Origin: Daedaleopsis sinensis
Taxonomy: Eukaryota > Basidiomycota > Agaricomycetes > Polyporales > Polyporaceae
Assembly (NCBI GenBank): GCA_033807695.1
Contig: CM066307.1
Coordinates: 3,348,001-3,412,000 of the forward strand
Direction of reading: 5' to 3'
Length of the DNA: 64,000 bases
The translations under genes and the position numbers were made by a program. This document shows, in pieces, positions 47,177 to 58,947 of this stretch (positions are counted from its first letter, which is position 1; each line of letters opens with the position of its first letter). The notes under the pieces are model-generated. The model did not search any database. It saw nothing but the letters and a program-made list of their open reading frames with translations, and was not told where the DNA came from.

Positions 47177-47249
47177 TATAACTATTTCGAATTGCGCCCA
47201 TCATGATTGACATACCGGTATCTAAGTAGATGAACTTGAAGAAGCACCG

Positions 47250-49871
47250 ATGAACTTGGACTTCTCGTTAGCAGATAGCGGCTTTGATCTACCTGACCGG
47301 TTTGGAGACGCTGACTTGACGGTCTATACGTCCGTGCTGGATGCGTTATGTTCCGACTATTGCGGTGAGTGCTGCTGCAGCTTAACAAATGAACGAACAT
47401 CTAAATCTAATTTCAGAAGACTCCGAAGACTCTGGATTGGAGGATGGATACGAAGCCGATGAAGATCTGGAAGACCATGACTCCAGAGTTGAGGAGGGCC
47501 ATGTGAACGGCGTAGCTTCATGCTCCTCGGTTCCGTCTGTTGAGCGTGCAGCGATATCAATAGGTCCGACGGATCCTGGTCAGTCAACCGAAATACCTTC
47601 CTGACAACGGTCTGATCTTGATGCGCACTTAGGAGAGGAGAACCAAGCTCGCTCAGGCTTTCTAGAGCTTCTAGACCCAGATGTTGCTGGGCAGATGCCA
47701 GCAATCACACCCACTCGTTCGGACGGCCTGTCCATGGTACCTCCATTCTCAAGTGCAGCGGAAGGGGATGTCCATCCGCCCAGCTCATCGTCAGACTTCA
47801 GTCCTCTCCGGGAGCCCAGCGCATCGTCACCGTCTGTGCAGGCTAGGACCAGCGATAGTCCGGACGATACTCTGTCAGACCCTCCACGTACGTTGTACTC
47901 ATTACTCCCAGCACAGTCGATCTCACGCGAATTATAGCCTTTCAGAAAGTGCTGGAACTGTTCTCGCTCGACCGCCTGCAGACCCAACTCAGCGTTATGC
48001 GCAATATTGCACGGACACTTCCCGTCGAACCGTCTGAAGTGCGAAATGCGCGGGAGGCGGTCGACAACTTTATCCGCGCTTTCCAGGCCGACGACGTCTC
48101 CACAGACATCGCCCAGTGCATCTTACGGATGTGGCCAGCTCATCGCACATCGCACACCTCAGATGGCATTGGGTCCCTTCGACGTGCTATCGAGCGACGT
48201 CGCCTCATGCTTTCCAGCGCGGCGGCGTGGTATTGGCTTTGTGACGTGTGCGCTGACAAATGCCGGACGTTGATCGAGGAGCTTGGTGGCGAGGTTTCAT
48301 CAAGTTCCGCTCCTCAAACGGCTACTAGGCAGGCTGGATGGTTTGAACGCCTATGCGTCTCGGTCTATGACGACGTTCGCAATCGACGTGAAGGGAGCTA
48401 CCGCTCAGATGACTATCTATCTGGACTTGACAGCTCTTCTACCGCTTGCCTTCCCCTTCCCCGTATCCTCGATTCCGAGATTCCTGACGTCACCACGCGC
48501 AATGTCCTGTCCATCGTCCGTCAGTGGCTTAACTTCCCAAATAACACCGCAATGGCGTCTGCATACTTCATCATATGCCTCGTAGGAACGTTCAAAAACT
48601 CGGATGTGCTCTTGCTGGACGGCATCTGGGACGCATATCGTTCAATTTCGAAGTCGGTTTTTGGCAAGAAACAGCGACCAAAGGATGCGCGTGTGTCAAT
48701 GCTGCAGCCCTTCGCTCTAGCCCTGGCTCGCTTGCCTCTGGCTTCTTCTAACTCTTCGGAGGAGAAGATTATGCACGAGTATTCGTCTGTCGTAGATCGA
48801 TGCTTCCCAGGACTTCGCGCGTGGACCGATGCATCAGTTCAGCGCATCCGTAGTGCAGAGGGAACGCGTTCCCCTTCCGAATCCACCAACGTCGGGTGTT
48901 CCCCTTCCGAACCCGCCGCTCATGTACCGCCGCTGGTCGTACTTGCACCCCCTTTAACATCGCTGGAGGATGCTGGATTGTGCGATCTCAGCGAGTTCGT
49001 GCATCATCTTCTACCAATCGCGCGTGGACATTCTATTCCCTCTCCCACAACGCTTCAAAAGCTTGTGCTCAAGGACGTCGATTTCTACCTCCCGTTCCGC
49101 GAGCTTGCCCCTTCCCGACTGCGCGTCACGGCATCGGGGGGACCATTCCACCGCGACCTTTGTGATCACCCAGGGGCCTTCCCAAGTTGGGTCATCTTCC
49201 GAGCCCTCCTATACAACTCACCCGTCCTTCATCGGCGTACCCGTTGCTACTTCCGCGATGTCGCCGCGTGGAAATCCTTCCTGGAGTCGGAGCGCTTCGA
49301 CTCTACATCCCCGGAGTCTCTCAAGCACTTCTTCAATATCTCTTGCTACGGATCTCCACAGGACGAGCGCAACAACGGACACAACATCGCCTTGCAGTAC
49401 TTTGAGGCCGAGTCGGACTGGATTCAACTCCTCAAGAAGCACGCGGGCAAGCCTGTGCCATTCGAGGAGTTCTTTCTCTGGACTCAAGGCAAGGTGGAAG
49501 TTCAGCGCGATGCGAAGGGCAAACGCCGATTTTCGCATATCGGGACCAAGCTGAGGATGGTTGGCGGGCTAACCGGATATCTTCTCACCGCCGATGTGGT
49601 ATACACTGGCAAGGTCGCATGCCCATCTTTAGAGGAGATGGGACGGTTGGTTCATTTCAACGGACTGGGCTCCTTGAAAGGACTGGTACGCTCAAATCAG
49701 GTCGCTTCGGAGGATGCTTCAGAGGCAGAGGTGACCCAGGCTTTCAAACGTGTTTACTATTATCTTCTGCAGACTCTAGGCGAAGAGGACCGTAACTTCA
49801 TACTGTACGATCCTATCATGGTAGAGCACTTGCTATGTAAGTATCAACGTACTTTCAAAGCCCGGCGATAA
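47250..49871 (+). CDS. Unrecognised 821-residue element-borne protein
   Basis: Not recognised. Exons 47250-47364, 47417-47578, 47633-47887 and 47938-49871 give 821 residues in phase. The first 230 residues are acidic and Ser-rich. The 640-residue last exon is globular: ELFSLDRLQTQLSVMRNIAR, NVLSIVRQWLNFPNNTAMASAYFI, MLQPFALALARLPLASS, DVDFYLPFRELAPSRLRV, ALQYFEAESDWIQLLKKHAGKPVPFEEFFLW and GTKLRMVGGLTGYLLTADVVYTGKVACPSLEEMGRLVHFNGLGSLKGL. No zinc finger, nuclease or ATPase motif is evident. It sits between the dioxygenase and transposase genes on the same strand, 70 bp after the former, and could even be its downstream part if another intron joins them. The stop at 49869 is provisional; a GT donor just before it could extend the protein. 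Confidence 0.7.
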
Positions 49872-52251
49872 TCCTTTTGTATATTACATACGTACTACAA
49901 CCGACCTTCATTGATCCCTCGCTCGCCTCAGGGACCCCCGGCGGCTGATCTCACATGTGGGACCGCTGTTATTAACGTCAACCGATAGCAAAAGCCGTTT
50001 GAGTCTCGAGGGCTCGGAGACTACCTTGAAGGCCAGGGCGCTACTAGAGGCGCCTTTGCCGCACTCCTGGGGCCGCTTCACGTCCGAGTCACGGTTTGGA
50101 TTTAACCTCGTTCTACCAAGTCTCTAGACGGTCGACACACTATGCTTGCTCCCGTCCACTCTGCATGATAGTACCACTACGCCTACGGATACCTATGCAG
50201 GATACCTATGCATCCAATCGGCGTCATCGCTCTACTACCGAACACCGGCAAGCTGGCTGGCAGAAGAACCGAGCCGGCCTGCCTCGAGGGCAATACTCGA
50301 GCACTGTATCAACATGCATGCATCTGTGATCCCTTGAGTCTTCAAGGTTAGGTACTTGGGGCCCGGCTCGCCCAACCACAGGACGGATGGAGCTCCTCAG
50401 GGGAAGATTTAACGCGGCTCCGTTGGTGGTACGACGCTCATGCCAGGCGCAACCGCGGCGTAATGCGCTAATAAACGGATGCTTTGCAAGTGTTGATCTC
50501 ATCGAGGTGCGCAAACATAATCCAGAGAGACCTGCTTTGTGCACAGCGGTTTAGAGCAGTCTTAGCATCCTCAGGGTGGTCAAGTTGCGGTCGAAGACGA
50601 CGTGATGGCAGGGAGGCGAAGGTAAGCCCCAGCATGCATCGATCCCCATCCAAACGCCAGGCCAAATGCTTCGCAGGCATGAACATGACTGTTAGCCCGT
50701 TCATTTGCTCAGTCTCGTGCGATGTGCACCATGTTCTGCGAAGGGACAAGCCCGCATGTGCCCTTACCAACCCTCCGGCTCGAGCCTGAGTAGTGGGACT
50801 ATGATAGTCGTTGGACGGACGGCCGACTTGCTGGGCATGGAGATCGACGGGGCGACTATCTTTCTGAACAACAAATCCCTCAACAAGAGCCAGCTGACGG
50901 CTAAGCTAATGTCGAGGGTGAGGTTTGTGCATTTCCTGCCCAGGTTCAACATACGCTGACGCAAATGTTTGTAAGGGGACGACTGCGACCAGTACTGGCA
51001 ACTAGCCTAATCGATTTGACTAAGACGACATCCGGCCCAAGACGAGCTCCATTGCCGACACCGCAGCAATTCTTTCCACAATTGCCAGGCGGACGCGACC
51101 AGTACAACAACTTCAAGCTCACATCCACCTGACATCCTGAACTTCGACGGTGCTCAAGGTGAATGGTGTGCGCCTTGCAGAAGCAGTGGATGCTGATGAA
51201 CGCTGACGTTGCAGCGTTACATGCATTACTCAACACAATTTTTGCTTGATCTCGCGTACCTGACGAGCTAGAAGGGCTGAACTACAAGACTATCGTGCTC
51301 TATACGTACTTGTGTGCTTATTTTTCTCTACAGCTTGTTGATATCCTTCCCTATCCGAGAGATGGTCCAAGATCTCTGCACGTCCGACTACCTCTTACCG
51401 CAAGTACAAGGCGCCATCTCGACGCTTTCTGATCCCTGAAGCTTATCTAGGACCATTACTACAATCACGAAGCCACTGAAAAGCTTTGTGCGCGATTCGT
51501 GACGCATTTATCTCAAATCCAAATCTGCTAGCATCGACTGCAAGGTCGCCGCAACTCTTTCTCTCATATCTCCCCGCATCCGATGTATTCCTCTCATGCT
51601 GCTAACACGGTCAGTAGGTCTTCGAGTTTTGGGTGCACCACAACGCGTGAGTAGTAGACGGTCGAGTTGCAATATTAAACACCGTGCAATCCGAGAGCAA
51701 GGTCTCACCATATCGCTTGCGTTTCCTTTCAGGAAACCTCACACCCAGCCTAGACGAGCAAGGTGAGCGATTCATGTCGATTTCTTGGCTCGAACGTTTG
51801 GCCACTTACCCTTTACCAGGGTTCAGGGTCTCGTTATCGCTCCGACTATATGGCGGTAGGCCTTAGGGTGCAATTTCTTATGGCTCGGGGTCTTCAGCGT
51901 GACAAGCTCGGCCATACTCGTAGGTGTGTAACGCATATTTTCCTCCGTGCACTCGTGCACTTATCGATGTCTACTAGACTTGTAGTAGATCCCTCTGCTA
52001 TCGAATATTTCTGTGTAGCGACCGTATACATTTGACGTTCAGATGCTCTATCTATGTGCGGCTTTACCCCTTTTGCAAGACTTGCCCTCAGCCCTGCACC
52101 CTTGGAGTCGAGATCGAGGAGAAAACAGGAGTGTTGTGGCTGAAGGGTATCGCTACGTCGATGGTGCGTTGATAACCTTGAGCTTATCCAAAAATTCGCT
52201 AAGGTCAAGGGCATGATTTGCTGCAGGGCTTAGGGTTAACTCGACGCTTAA
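49872..52251. other. Spacer between accessory and transposase genes
   Basis: About 2.4 kb with short frames only. Peptides such as LLGMEIDGATIFLNNKSLNKSQLTAKLMS (near 50830-50920) and RLRFLSGNLTPSLDEQGERFMSISWLERL (near 51712-51800) look protein-like and may be remnants of further genes, but no family was recognised. The promoter of the transposase lies at the right end. Confidence 0.35.
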
Positions 52252-55200
52252 ATGCTAGACACTGGTAGCATACTCGACAACTCGCCAACTCCCAACATCC
52301 CAGAACCCGCTCTCATCTACTATCGACGCCCGATGCCAATCGACTATCCCTGCCCTGTGCCTTCATGCCTCCGCATCCTACGGAATCGGACGGGCTACAC
52401 TCAGCACATGCGCAAATGTCATTCCGACTGGCTTGAGGACGACATGCCTCCTCTGCTTCCCGTTACGTACGACTCCGACTCCGACTCCGACTCCGATGAT
52501 GAAGACGACGGCAGCGACTTTGACCAGAAAGACGATGACGACGGCAGCGGCTCTGATGACCAGAAAGACGACGACAACGGCAGCGGCTCTGATGACCAGG
52601 AAGTTGACGACGACGGCAGCGACTCTGATGATGAAGACGATGACGCCGACAGCTTCAAGAACAACGGCGATGACCAGGGCCATGTGTACAACGGGGACGA
52701 GGAGCATGCAAGTTGGGACATCGAGGATCACCGTGACGAGGGTGATGAGGGAGAAGACGATGAAGATCTGCACGAGGGCTCTGACTTGGAAATCACGCAC
52801 AGAACGCCTCTACCACGTCAACGACTTGCAGCAGCTGAGCGCATTGCTGCCGGCGAGCCCGTGAGGTATGTGTTAGCTATTTTGATGCTACGTCATAATT
52901 CAGAGCATGGATTGTACTAGGGCTCCGGACTTCCTCTCACGCGAATCGACCCCCGGGCCAACACCCCCCAGTTCTTCTCCCAGCAACAAATCTGCCGACC
53001 CTTCCAACCGCTCGGATTCAGACTCAGACTCCGACTCTGAGTATCCCCCTCCGATGCAACTATCGGACTACTGGGAAGACGAGGATGAAGACGATGACTA
53101 TGAACCAATGTACGAGTATCCTGACGTCGGTCCTTACACCCCTCAGGCTGCTTCGCCTGCTGTTGCGTCTATGCCTTCCGACTCGCCGCCGGTATCCGAG
53201 CATAGCGGCGAGGCCCCTTCCTCTCCGAATCCCAGTCGAAGCAACACTCCACCGACTACCGCAGGTGTTATCTATGAATATCATCCGTGGCTTACAGGTG
53301 AGCGCAAATCAAGTCGTTCACTGGCGCTTGCTATCCATATATTGAATGTCCAACATCAGGAAAACCGTGTGATGAGACCGGAGCCCCCCTGCCCGACGGC
53401 GCTCTCCCGGACCCTTCCCCTCCGGCCTCCGAGAAATGGCATCCTTACGCGGATCGCGTTTCTTTCGAACTAGCAGACCTACTATACCGGAAGGAGCAGA
53501 TGTCAGGCGGGAATATCGACTTGCTCCTGGATATGTGGGCCGCATCTCTAGTCCCTCACGGTGCTCCTCCTCCTTTCAAAGACCACAGCGATCTATACGA
53601 AACCATCGACCGAACACCTCTGGGCGATGTACGATGGCAGAGCTTCCATCTGTCCTATGGCGGCCCGAAGCCCGACGGCGAGGTACCCACTTGGATGACC
53701 GACCGGCACATCGTTCACTTCCGCGATCCCAGGGAGATCATCAAGAATATGCTGGCCAATCCTGACTTCAAGGATGAGATCGACTTTGCGCCTCTGCGGG
53801 AGTTCGACAACTTTGAGAATCGCAATCGGCGACTGCGAAATTTCATGGGCGGAGATTGGGCGTGGAGACAGGCTGTGAGTCATTGTCTTCCGATTGGTGC
53901 TAGCATTTGACGTACTAACCTCAGCTATTCAGGACGAGATACAGAAGCTTCCTGACACGAAGGATTCGTCCTTTGTACCGATCATCTTGGGCAGCGATAA
54001 GACCACCGTCTCCGTGGCGACAGGACAGAACGATTATTACCCCTTGTACATGTCAATCGGCAACGTCCACAACAACGTCAGGCGGGCTCATCGAAACGCC
54101 GTCGCGGTGATAGCATTCTTGGCCATCCCAAAGAGTATGTTCAGGCCAACTTTAACATTTACGTTGACAGGGTTGCTAATTGATATGCGCCTCCGACATA
54201 GCTACTAGACAACATGCAAACAACGCGGAGTTCCGAAAGTTTCGCCGCCAGCTCTTTCACTCCTCTCTCTCTCGGGTGTTGAGCAGTTTGCGCCCGGGGA
54301 TGACGAGGCCAGAAATAATGCTTTGCGGCGACCGCTACTTTCGTCGAGTCCTCTACGGGATTGGTCCCTACATCGCAGATTATCCTGAGCAGGCGTTGGT
54401 CGCCAGCATCGTTCAGGGCTGGTGTCCAATGTGCGTATCGCTGGATGAATTTGTTGGCTGAGTATTTGGCTAAACCCCATTGTTAGATGTACGGCAGCAA
54501 ACAAGCGTCTCGACGAGGATGAGTCCGCTGTGCGACGAACCAGAGAAGCGGTGGATCGTATGACGGCGCTGTTCGAGTTAGGTCCCTTATGGAATGAGTA
54601 CGGCATCGTAGGAGATGTAGTGGTAGGCAAGATTTCTATTTGATCTCCACAGGATCGTTCGCTCAACTGTCAATCGTATGGTGCATAGCCCTTCACCAAC
54701 GACTTCCCTCGCGCCGACATCCATGAGCTGCTCTCTCCTGATATCTTGCATCAGTTAGTCAAAGGAACGTTCAAGGATCATCTTGTTCTCTGGGTCGAAC
54801 AATACTTGCGGCGGGAATACGCCGACGCACGAGCCGTGGAGGTGATGGCAGAGATAGATCGTCGGTAAGTGTGATTGTCCGCGCGGTGCAAATCATTCGA
54901 CCAATAGCTTATGATCATCTAGCATCGCCGTCGCCCCCCCCTTTTCCAGGCTGAGAAACTTCCACGAGGGGCGAGGCTTCAAGCAATGGACTGGGGACGA
55001 CTCCAAGGCGTTGATGAAGGTGTGCGGCATAATCTCATTTGAGTATCTTCCAGAATCTGATCTGTGGCGATAGGTTTACCTGCCTGCGATTGATGGGCTG
55101 CTGCCGACCGATGTGGTCAAAACCTTCCGCTACTTTCTTGAGTTTTGCTATCTTGTGAGGCGCGACACGCACAACGCGAAGACCATCGACCAAGTGGGGG

Positions 55201-56510
55201 AATCGCTGCGCATGTTCAGACGTTACCGGGAAATATTTCGTACCGGCGGCGTTCGTGCAGAAGGATTCTCTTTGCCTAGGCAACACTCGCTTGAACACTA
55301 TGAGGACCGCATCTGGGATTTTGCTGCTCCAAACGCTCTCTGCTCTTCTATCACGGAGTCAAAGCATATCCAAGCTGTGAAGGAGCCTTGGCGACGTTCC
55401 AACCGCTATAACGCCTTGGATCAAATGCTACTTACAAATCAGCGGCTGGACAAGCTTGCAGCAGCGCGCGTTGACTTTGCTGAGCGAGGAATGTTAGAAG
55501 GAACATGCTTATCATCAGCGCAGACTGGAGTTGGTACGATGGTTCGCAACACCGTTCTCTGCAAACCGCATCTGACTGGCCCTGGGCATCTCCTTTCTTA
55601 GACGATGACGGCGATGTTGCGCCGGTCCTAGCTGCTACTGGAAGCTCGGCACGCGTACATGCACACATGGGAGGCCGCATTGGAGGTGATGGTGAAGTCG
55701 AAGGACCAACGGTGCTTGCGTATGTCACGCTGGCCGTCACTCCCCGTACGTACGCGTATTTGTGCTACAATTATGATTCTACTCATACAATTTATAGAGC
55801 GCCAGCATTCAAAGACGGCAGACGGCCTGGACCAGGAGCTCTCGGTTCCTGACCTACGCAACCACATCCGACGCTTCCTCTTCCATCAACAACATCCTAA
55901 CAGCGGCATCTCCGGAGCGGACCTCTCTCTCAACGATTGTCCTCCCTTTCAAGACGAACCAATCTCCGTACGTTATTCTGCAGCTGCGACTTACTATGCA
56001 CCCAGTGATCCCTCCGGTATTGGAGGAATGCACCGCGAATTCATCCGGGCGACTCCCAAGTGGAGAAATGGTGCCGCGAGGTACGATTGCGTACTTGTCA
56101 ACAAGCGGAACCACGCGCCCAGTCTGCTTGGTTTAGACGTTGCCCGGGTGAAACTACTCTTTTCCTTCCAGTACCAGGGGGTAGTATATCCTTGCGCCGC
56201 GGTGCATTGGTTTTGGAGAACCGATGATCAGCCAGATGAAGACACGGGCATGTGGGTCGTGGAGCCGGCATTCGTCGCTTTGGGCCGTTCGCGGCGACGT
56301 ACTCCTCTCATTTCCGTTATCCATCTCAACACCATTGTTCGTGCTGCTCATCTCATCGGCGTCAGTGTAGGCCGACCTGTTCCCCATACCCTACAGAGCT
56401 CTCGAAGCCTTGATCACTTCAAGAGCTTCTTCGTCAACAAGTATATAGATCATCATGCGTTCGACCTTCTCCACACCGTACCCGCATCTCAACCCGATGG
56501 ACAGCGTTAG
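52252..56510 (+). CDS. Plavaka-family transposase, apparently intact
   Basis: Transposase of the basidiomycete Plavaka DNA transposons. Eleven exons: 52252-52865, 52906-53297, 53360-53874, 53933-54134, 54202-54430, 54487-54622, 54689-54864, 54923-55019, 55074-55533, 55602-55745 and 55798-56510. Together they make 1225 residues with every intron GT-AG and in phase. The N-terminus has a C2H2-type zinc finger (YPCPVPSCLRILRNRTGYTQHMRKCH), then an acidic Asp/Ser repeat. Family blocks follow: [122 protein letters not shown] with APNALCSSITESKHIQAVKEPWRRSNRYNALDQML, and the C-terminal GGMHREFIRATPKWRNG, YPCAAVHWF, LISVIHLNTIVRAAHLIGV and FFVNKYIDHHAFD. No stop or frameshift is seen, so it may be active. 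Confidence 0.9.
52475..52640 (+). repeat. Asp/Ser-coding tandem repeat inside the transposase
   Basis: A GACTCC hexamer run is followed by three imperfect 36-bp units encoding variants of DDQKDDDDGSGS. The repeat produces an acidic, flexible linker after the zinc finger and is prone to length change. Confidence 0.85.
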
Positions 56511-58489
56511 ATATAATTTTGTACATTGGACAATGGACACCAGTTATATACACTTGTATTCTTCACCACATCAGAATGTTGTATACGACGATTGGGTATC
56601 ATGATGTCGAGCCCGACTCCGAGTCGCTGGAGGTAGTAGGCCGGCGTCTTAAGAACACGAAATTCCGGGGAAGATCATGTTGACGCCGATGTCGTTTCTC
56701 TTCCACCCTCGACCACCACCAGTGAGACCTGGCGCGTGGAGACTCTGCGCTGAGGCACAAACATCTTTGCTCGTCTATCTGGTCCCGGAAACGTGAACTA
56801 GAAGTGGTGAGCAGCGTCTGCAGCCTCTCAGACTCAGACGTGCCCGACTAATGGCACCAGTAGCTGGTACTAGTACCGGCGCCCCTGCCAGTGGGCAAGC
56901 AGAGCTCGGAGCTGGTGTAGGTTCCACAGACTTGGAGGCAGTAGATGGAAAGCTGGGGAGCTCAAAAGAACTGAGTTTAAGGTGCGTACACAATAAGGCT
57001 TCGACCATTCGTTGCCAGCTCATCGGCGTCTCTAGTCTCAGGTACAGTTAGAGGATACGCTCGACCTGCTTTGTGATAGGCGCATTTCTGGAGCAGGGTG
57101 AACGCTTCAGAGCTCTACTACATCAAGCAGTGAATCGCTCTCGTTCGCTCATTCATTCCCCTACATGGGGCGCAACATTGATGGCGACGCATACCAAGTG
57201 CCAGCTGTAAGTCCCGTTTGAATTCGCTCGAACGCAGCCTTCCTCTCGGTCCAAGTCTGTGAGCTTTACGTGCTCAATATTTCCCCCTGTGCCTTGCTGA
57301 CAAGTTTCAGGCTGACGGTCAACATCGGTGACGCCGATAGATATGTGATTGTACAAGAATTATGGAACTGCATATACCTCTACACCGTTCTGCGATGCAA
57401 TGCTGTGGATTGCCATACTGACCACCCGGTACTACAACAACTTGACATCGTCTAACCAACATCTTCTTGACTAGGTATGCGGTACTCTTCAAGCTTCTCC
57501 GACAACCATGTCCTAGCCGTTGACTGAGTCACAACAATCCCCATGCGCGTCGTCATCACCAAGGGCCCGCTCCGAGTCTGCTAGAGGAGGGGGCTGGAAA
57601 TTTCAGGCGCTCGTAGACGCATCCTCAAAGAAGACCTCTCTGACGACCACACACCCGCTAGTTGCCCCCCTCTTGTCCCCGCGATGAATATTGCGCCTCA
57701 CACACAATTCCCGTCTACATGTTGACACCGTCTCATTAACCAGATGCATGCTGCTATAGAAAGCTCTGCAACGACTGACATACACCCCGCTGCTATTGTC
57801 CTCGTCGTCTTATCACCAGAAGCTGCCTCTTCATGGTACATCAGCTATCTCCTTGTTTCATCTCTGCGATGAAGATTGCGCCTAACGCACAATCCCTATC
57901 CGTGAAGCTAGACTCAGATTACTCATCGTTATTGTCTCCTTGACTGCATCCGAATCGACCGTCAACTTGCCGGGACTAGAATTTGGTAGGTTGAAGAGCA
58001 CATTGATTTCTAGCCTCGAGTTGCCTTTGCCCACTGCGGCCGCACTTGAAAGCTTGAAGTTTGAAGCCCTGCTTTGAACGATCTTATGTTGCATTGTAAG
58101 TGTCATTCGTTGTAGACTCCTTGACTTGGCGTCTGGATTTCTCCTGACCAGCTTGAAGCAATGGCTACTTGGCGGGGCCAGCTACTTGGATCGATGGAAT
58201 CGCCTGAGATTTTCTTGACCGCCTGGCGGCTTTTGGTCCTTATGGTCCACATAGCCTTGATTTGACTTGCGCCGAACGTGAAAGTTATACTGAATTACTT
58301 ACAAATAATTATCTACTTGTTATGCCAGAACCTCTTGCTAGCACCCGTTCTTACCGGCTTATACCGTCTTGAGAAGGGTGCATTGATCAACTTAGATCTA
58401 CTTATGTACCTGAGTCGACTTAGACGCGAGAATTAAGACAAAAATAAGACCCAAATGCAAATCAAGTCCGTTGTGGGTTTTGCTGATGG
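56511..58489. other. Right subterminal region of the element
   Basis: No gene. It contains a pair of direct repeats of CGATGAA(T/G)ATTGCGCCT with (C/A)ACGCACAAT-like sequence at about 57681 and 57867, and an AT-richer final 300 bases. There GCTTATACCGTCTTGAG (58357-58373) and AATTAAGACAAAAATAAGAC (58430-58449) echo motifs of the left end. Confidence 0.5.
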
Positions 58490-58515
58490 AGTGTGCGGCG
58501 TTCGGTGCGGGCTGA
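58490..58515. repeat. 26-bp direct repeat, right boundary of the giant element
   Basis: Identical to 29880-29905. One base after it ends, homology to the duplicated block (copy 1 position 19621) begins. Confidence 0.85.
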
Positions 58516-58820
58516 GTGTCTGACATGCACACTGCCCATACGAGAAGTGGTGCAAGTCGACGGATAATTGGAATTTGTCGATCCAATTGAACGAGACGAC
58601 CGAGGACACCTGTTGACCTGCAGAGAAGACGCAGCCCATGGAGCGCTAAACCGATTTCCGGGCGTTACCCCGCACTAAGTAATACGTCATCCACCTCCTC
58701 CTCATCCACGTGTTTGGTAAAGCGCTTGCCATAAATGGTAAGACGGAAATGATCAACTTCTTTCCAGAATCCAGAGGCACGCTAGGGCACGCTCCAATGA
58801 CATACACCCGTCCTCGACGC

Positions 58821-58832
58821 GGATATATATCC
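58821..58832 (+). promoter_or_regulatory. TATA-like box of the Ncp1-like gene, copy 2
   Basis: GGATATATATCC at the same distance from the start codon as in copy 1, though the sequence between differs by small indels. Confidence 0.55.
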
Positions 58833-58947
58833 CCCACCTCGACCCCTCTACGCATCACCGAATCCCCTGCTAACGACTTTACACACGGCCCACATCTCAT
58901 CATCTTCCCTCCCACTCTCCTGCCTCCCCTCCTCCCCGTCTTCGTCA

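Larger units (their letters stand above)
29906..58489. mobile_element. Putative 28.6-kb giant DNA transposon carrying Plavaka transposase and TET/JBP gene
   Basis: The segment is bounded by identical 26-bp direct repeats. It begins CATCAGCAA (29906) and ends TTGCTGATG followed by one extra G, a short inverted repeat. Both subterminal zones are relatively AT-rich and share TAAGAC/GTCTTA motifs: left near 29951, 30033 and 30076-30097, right near 58435-58448, including TTAAGACAAATAAGAC against TTAAGACAAAAATAAGAC. Cargo in order: two minus-strand proteins, an F-box protein, decayed host gene fragments, a TET/JBP-type dioxygenase, an unknown protein and a Plavaka transposase. A 26-bp direct repeat is far longer than a usual cut-and-paste target duplication. 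The outer boundaries could instead reflect recombination, and nested insertions inside are possible. Confidence 0.55.

Noticed and set aside
55500..55610. Stop and frameshift in the transposase near 55600
   Set aside because: A GT-AG intron at 55534-55601 removes the stop and joins the frames correctly.
29906..58489. Starship-type element of ascomycetes
   Set aside because: No tyrosine-recombinase (DUF3435) captain gene was recognised; the only transposase seen is Plavaka.
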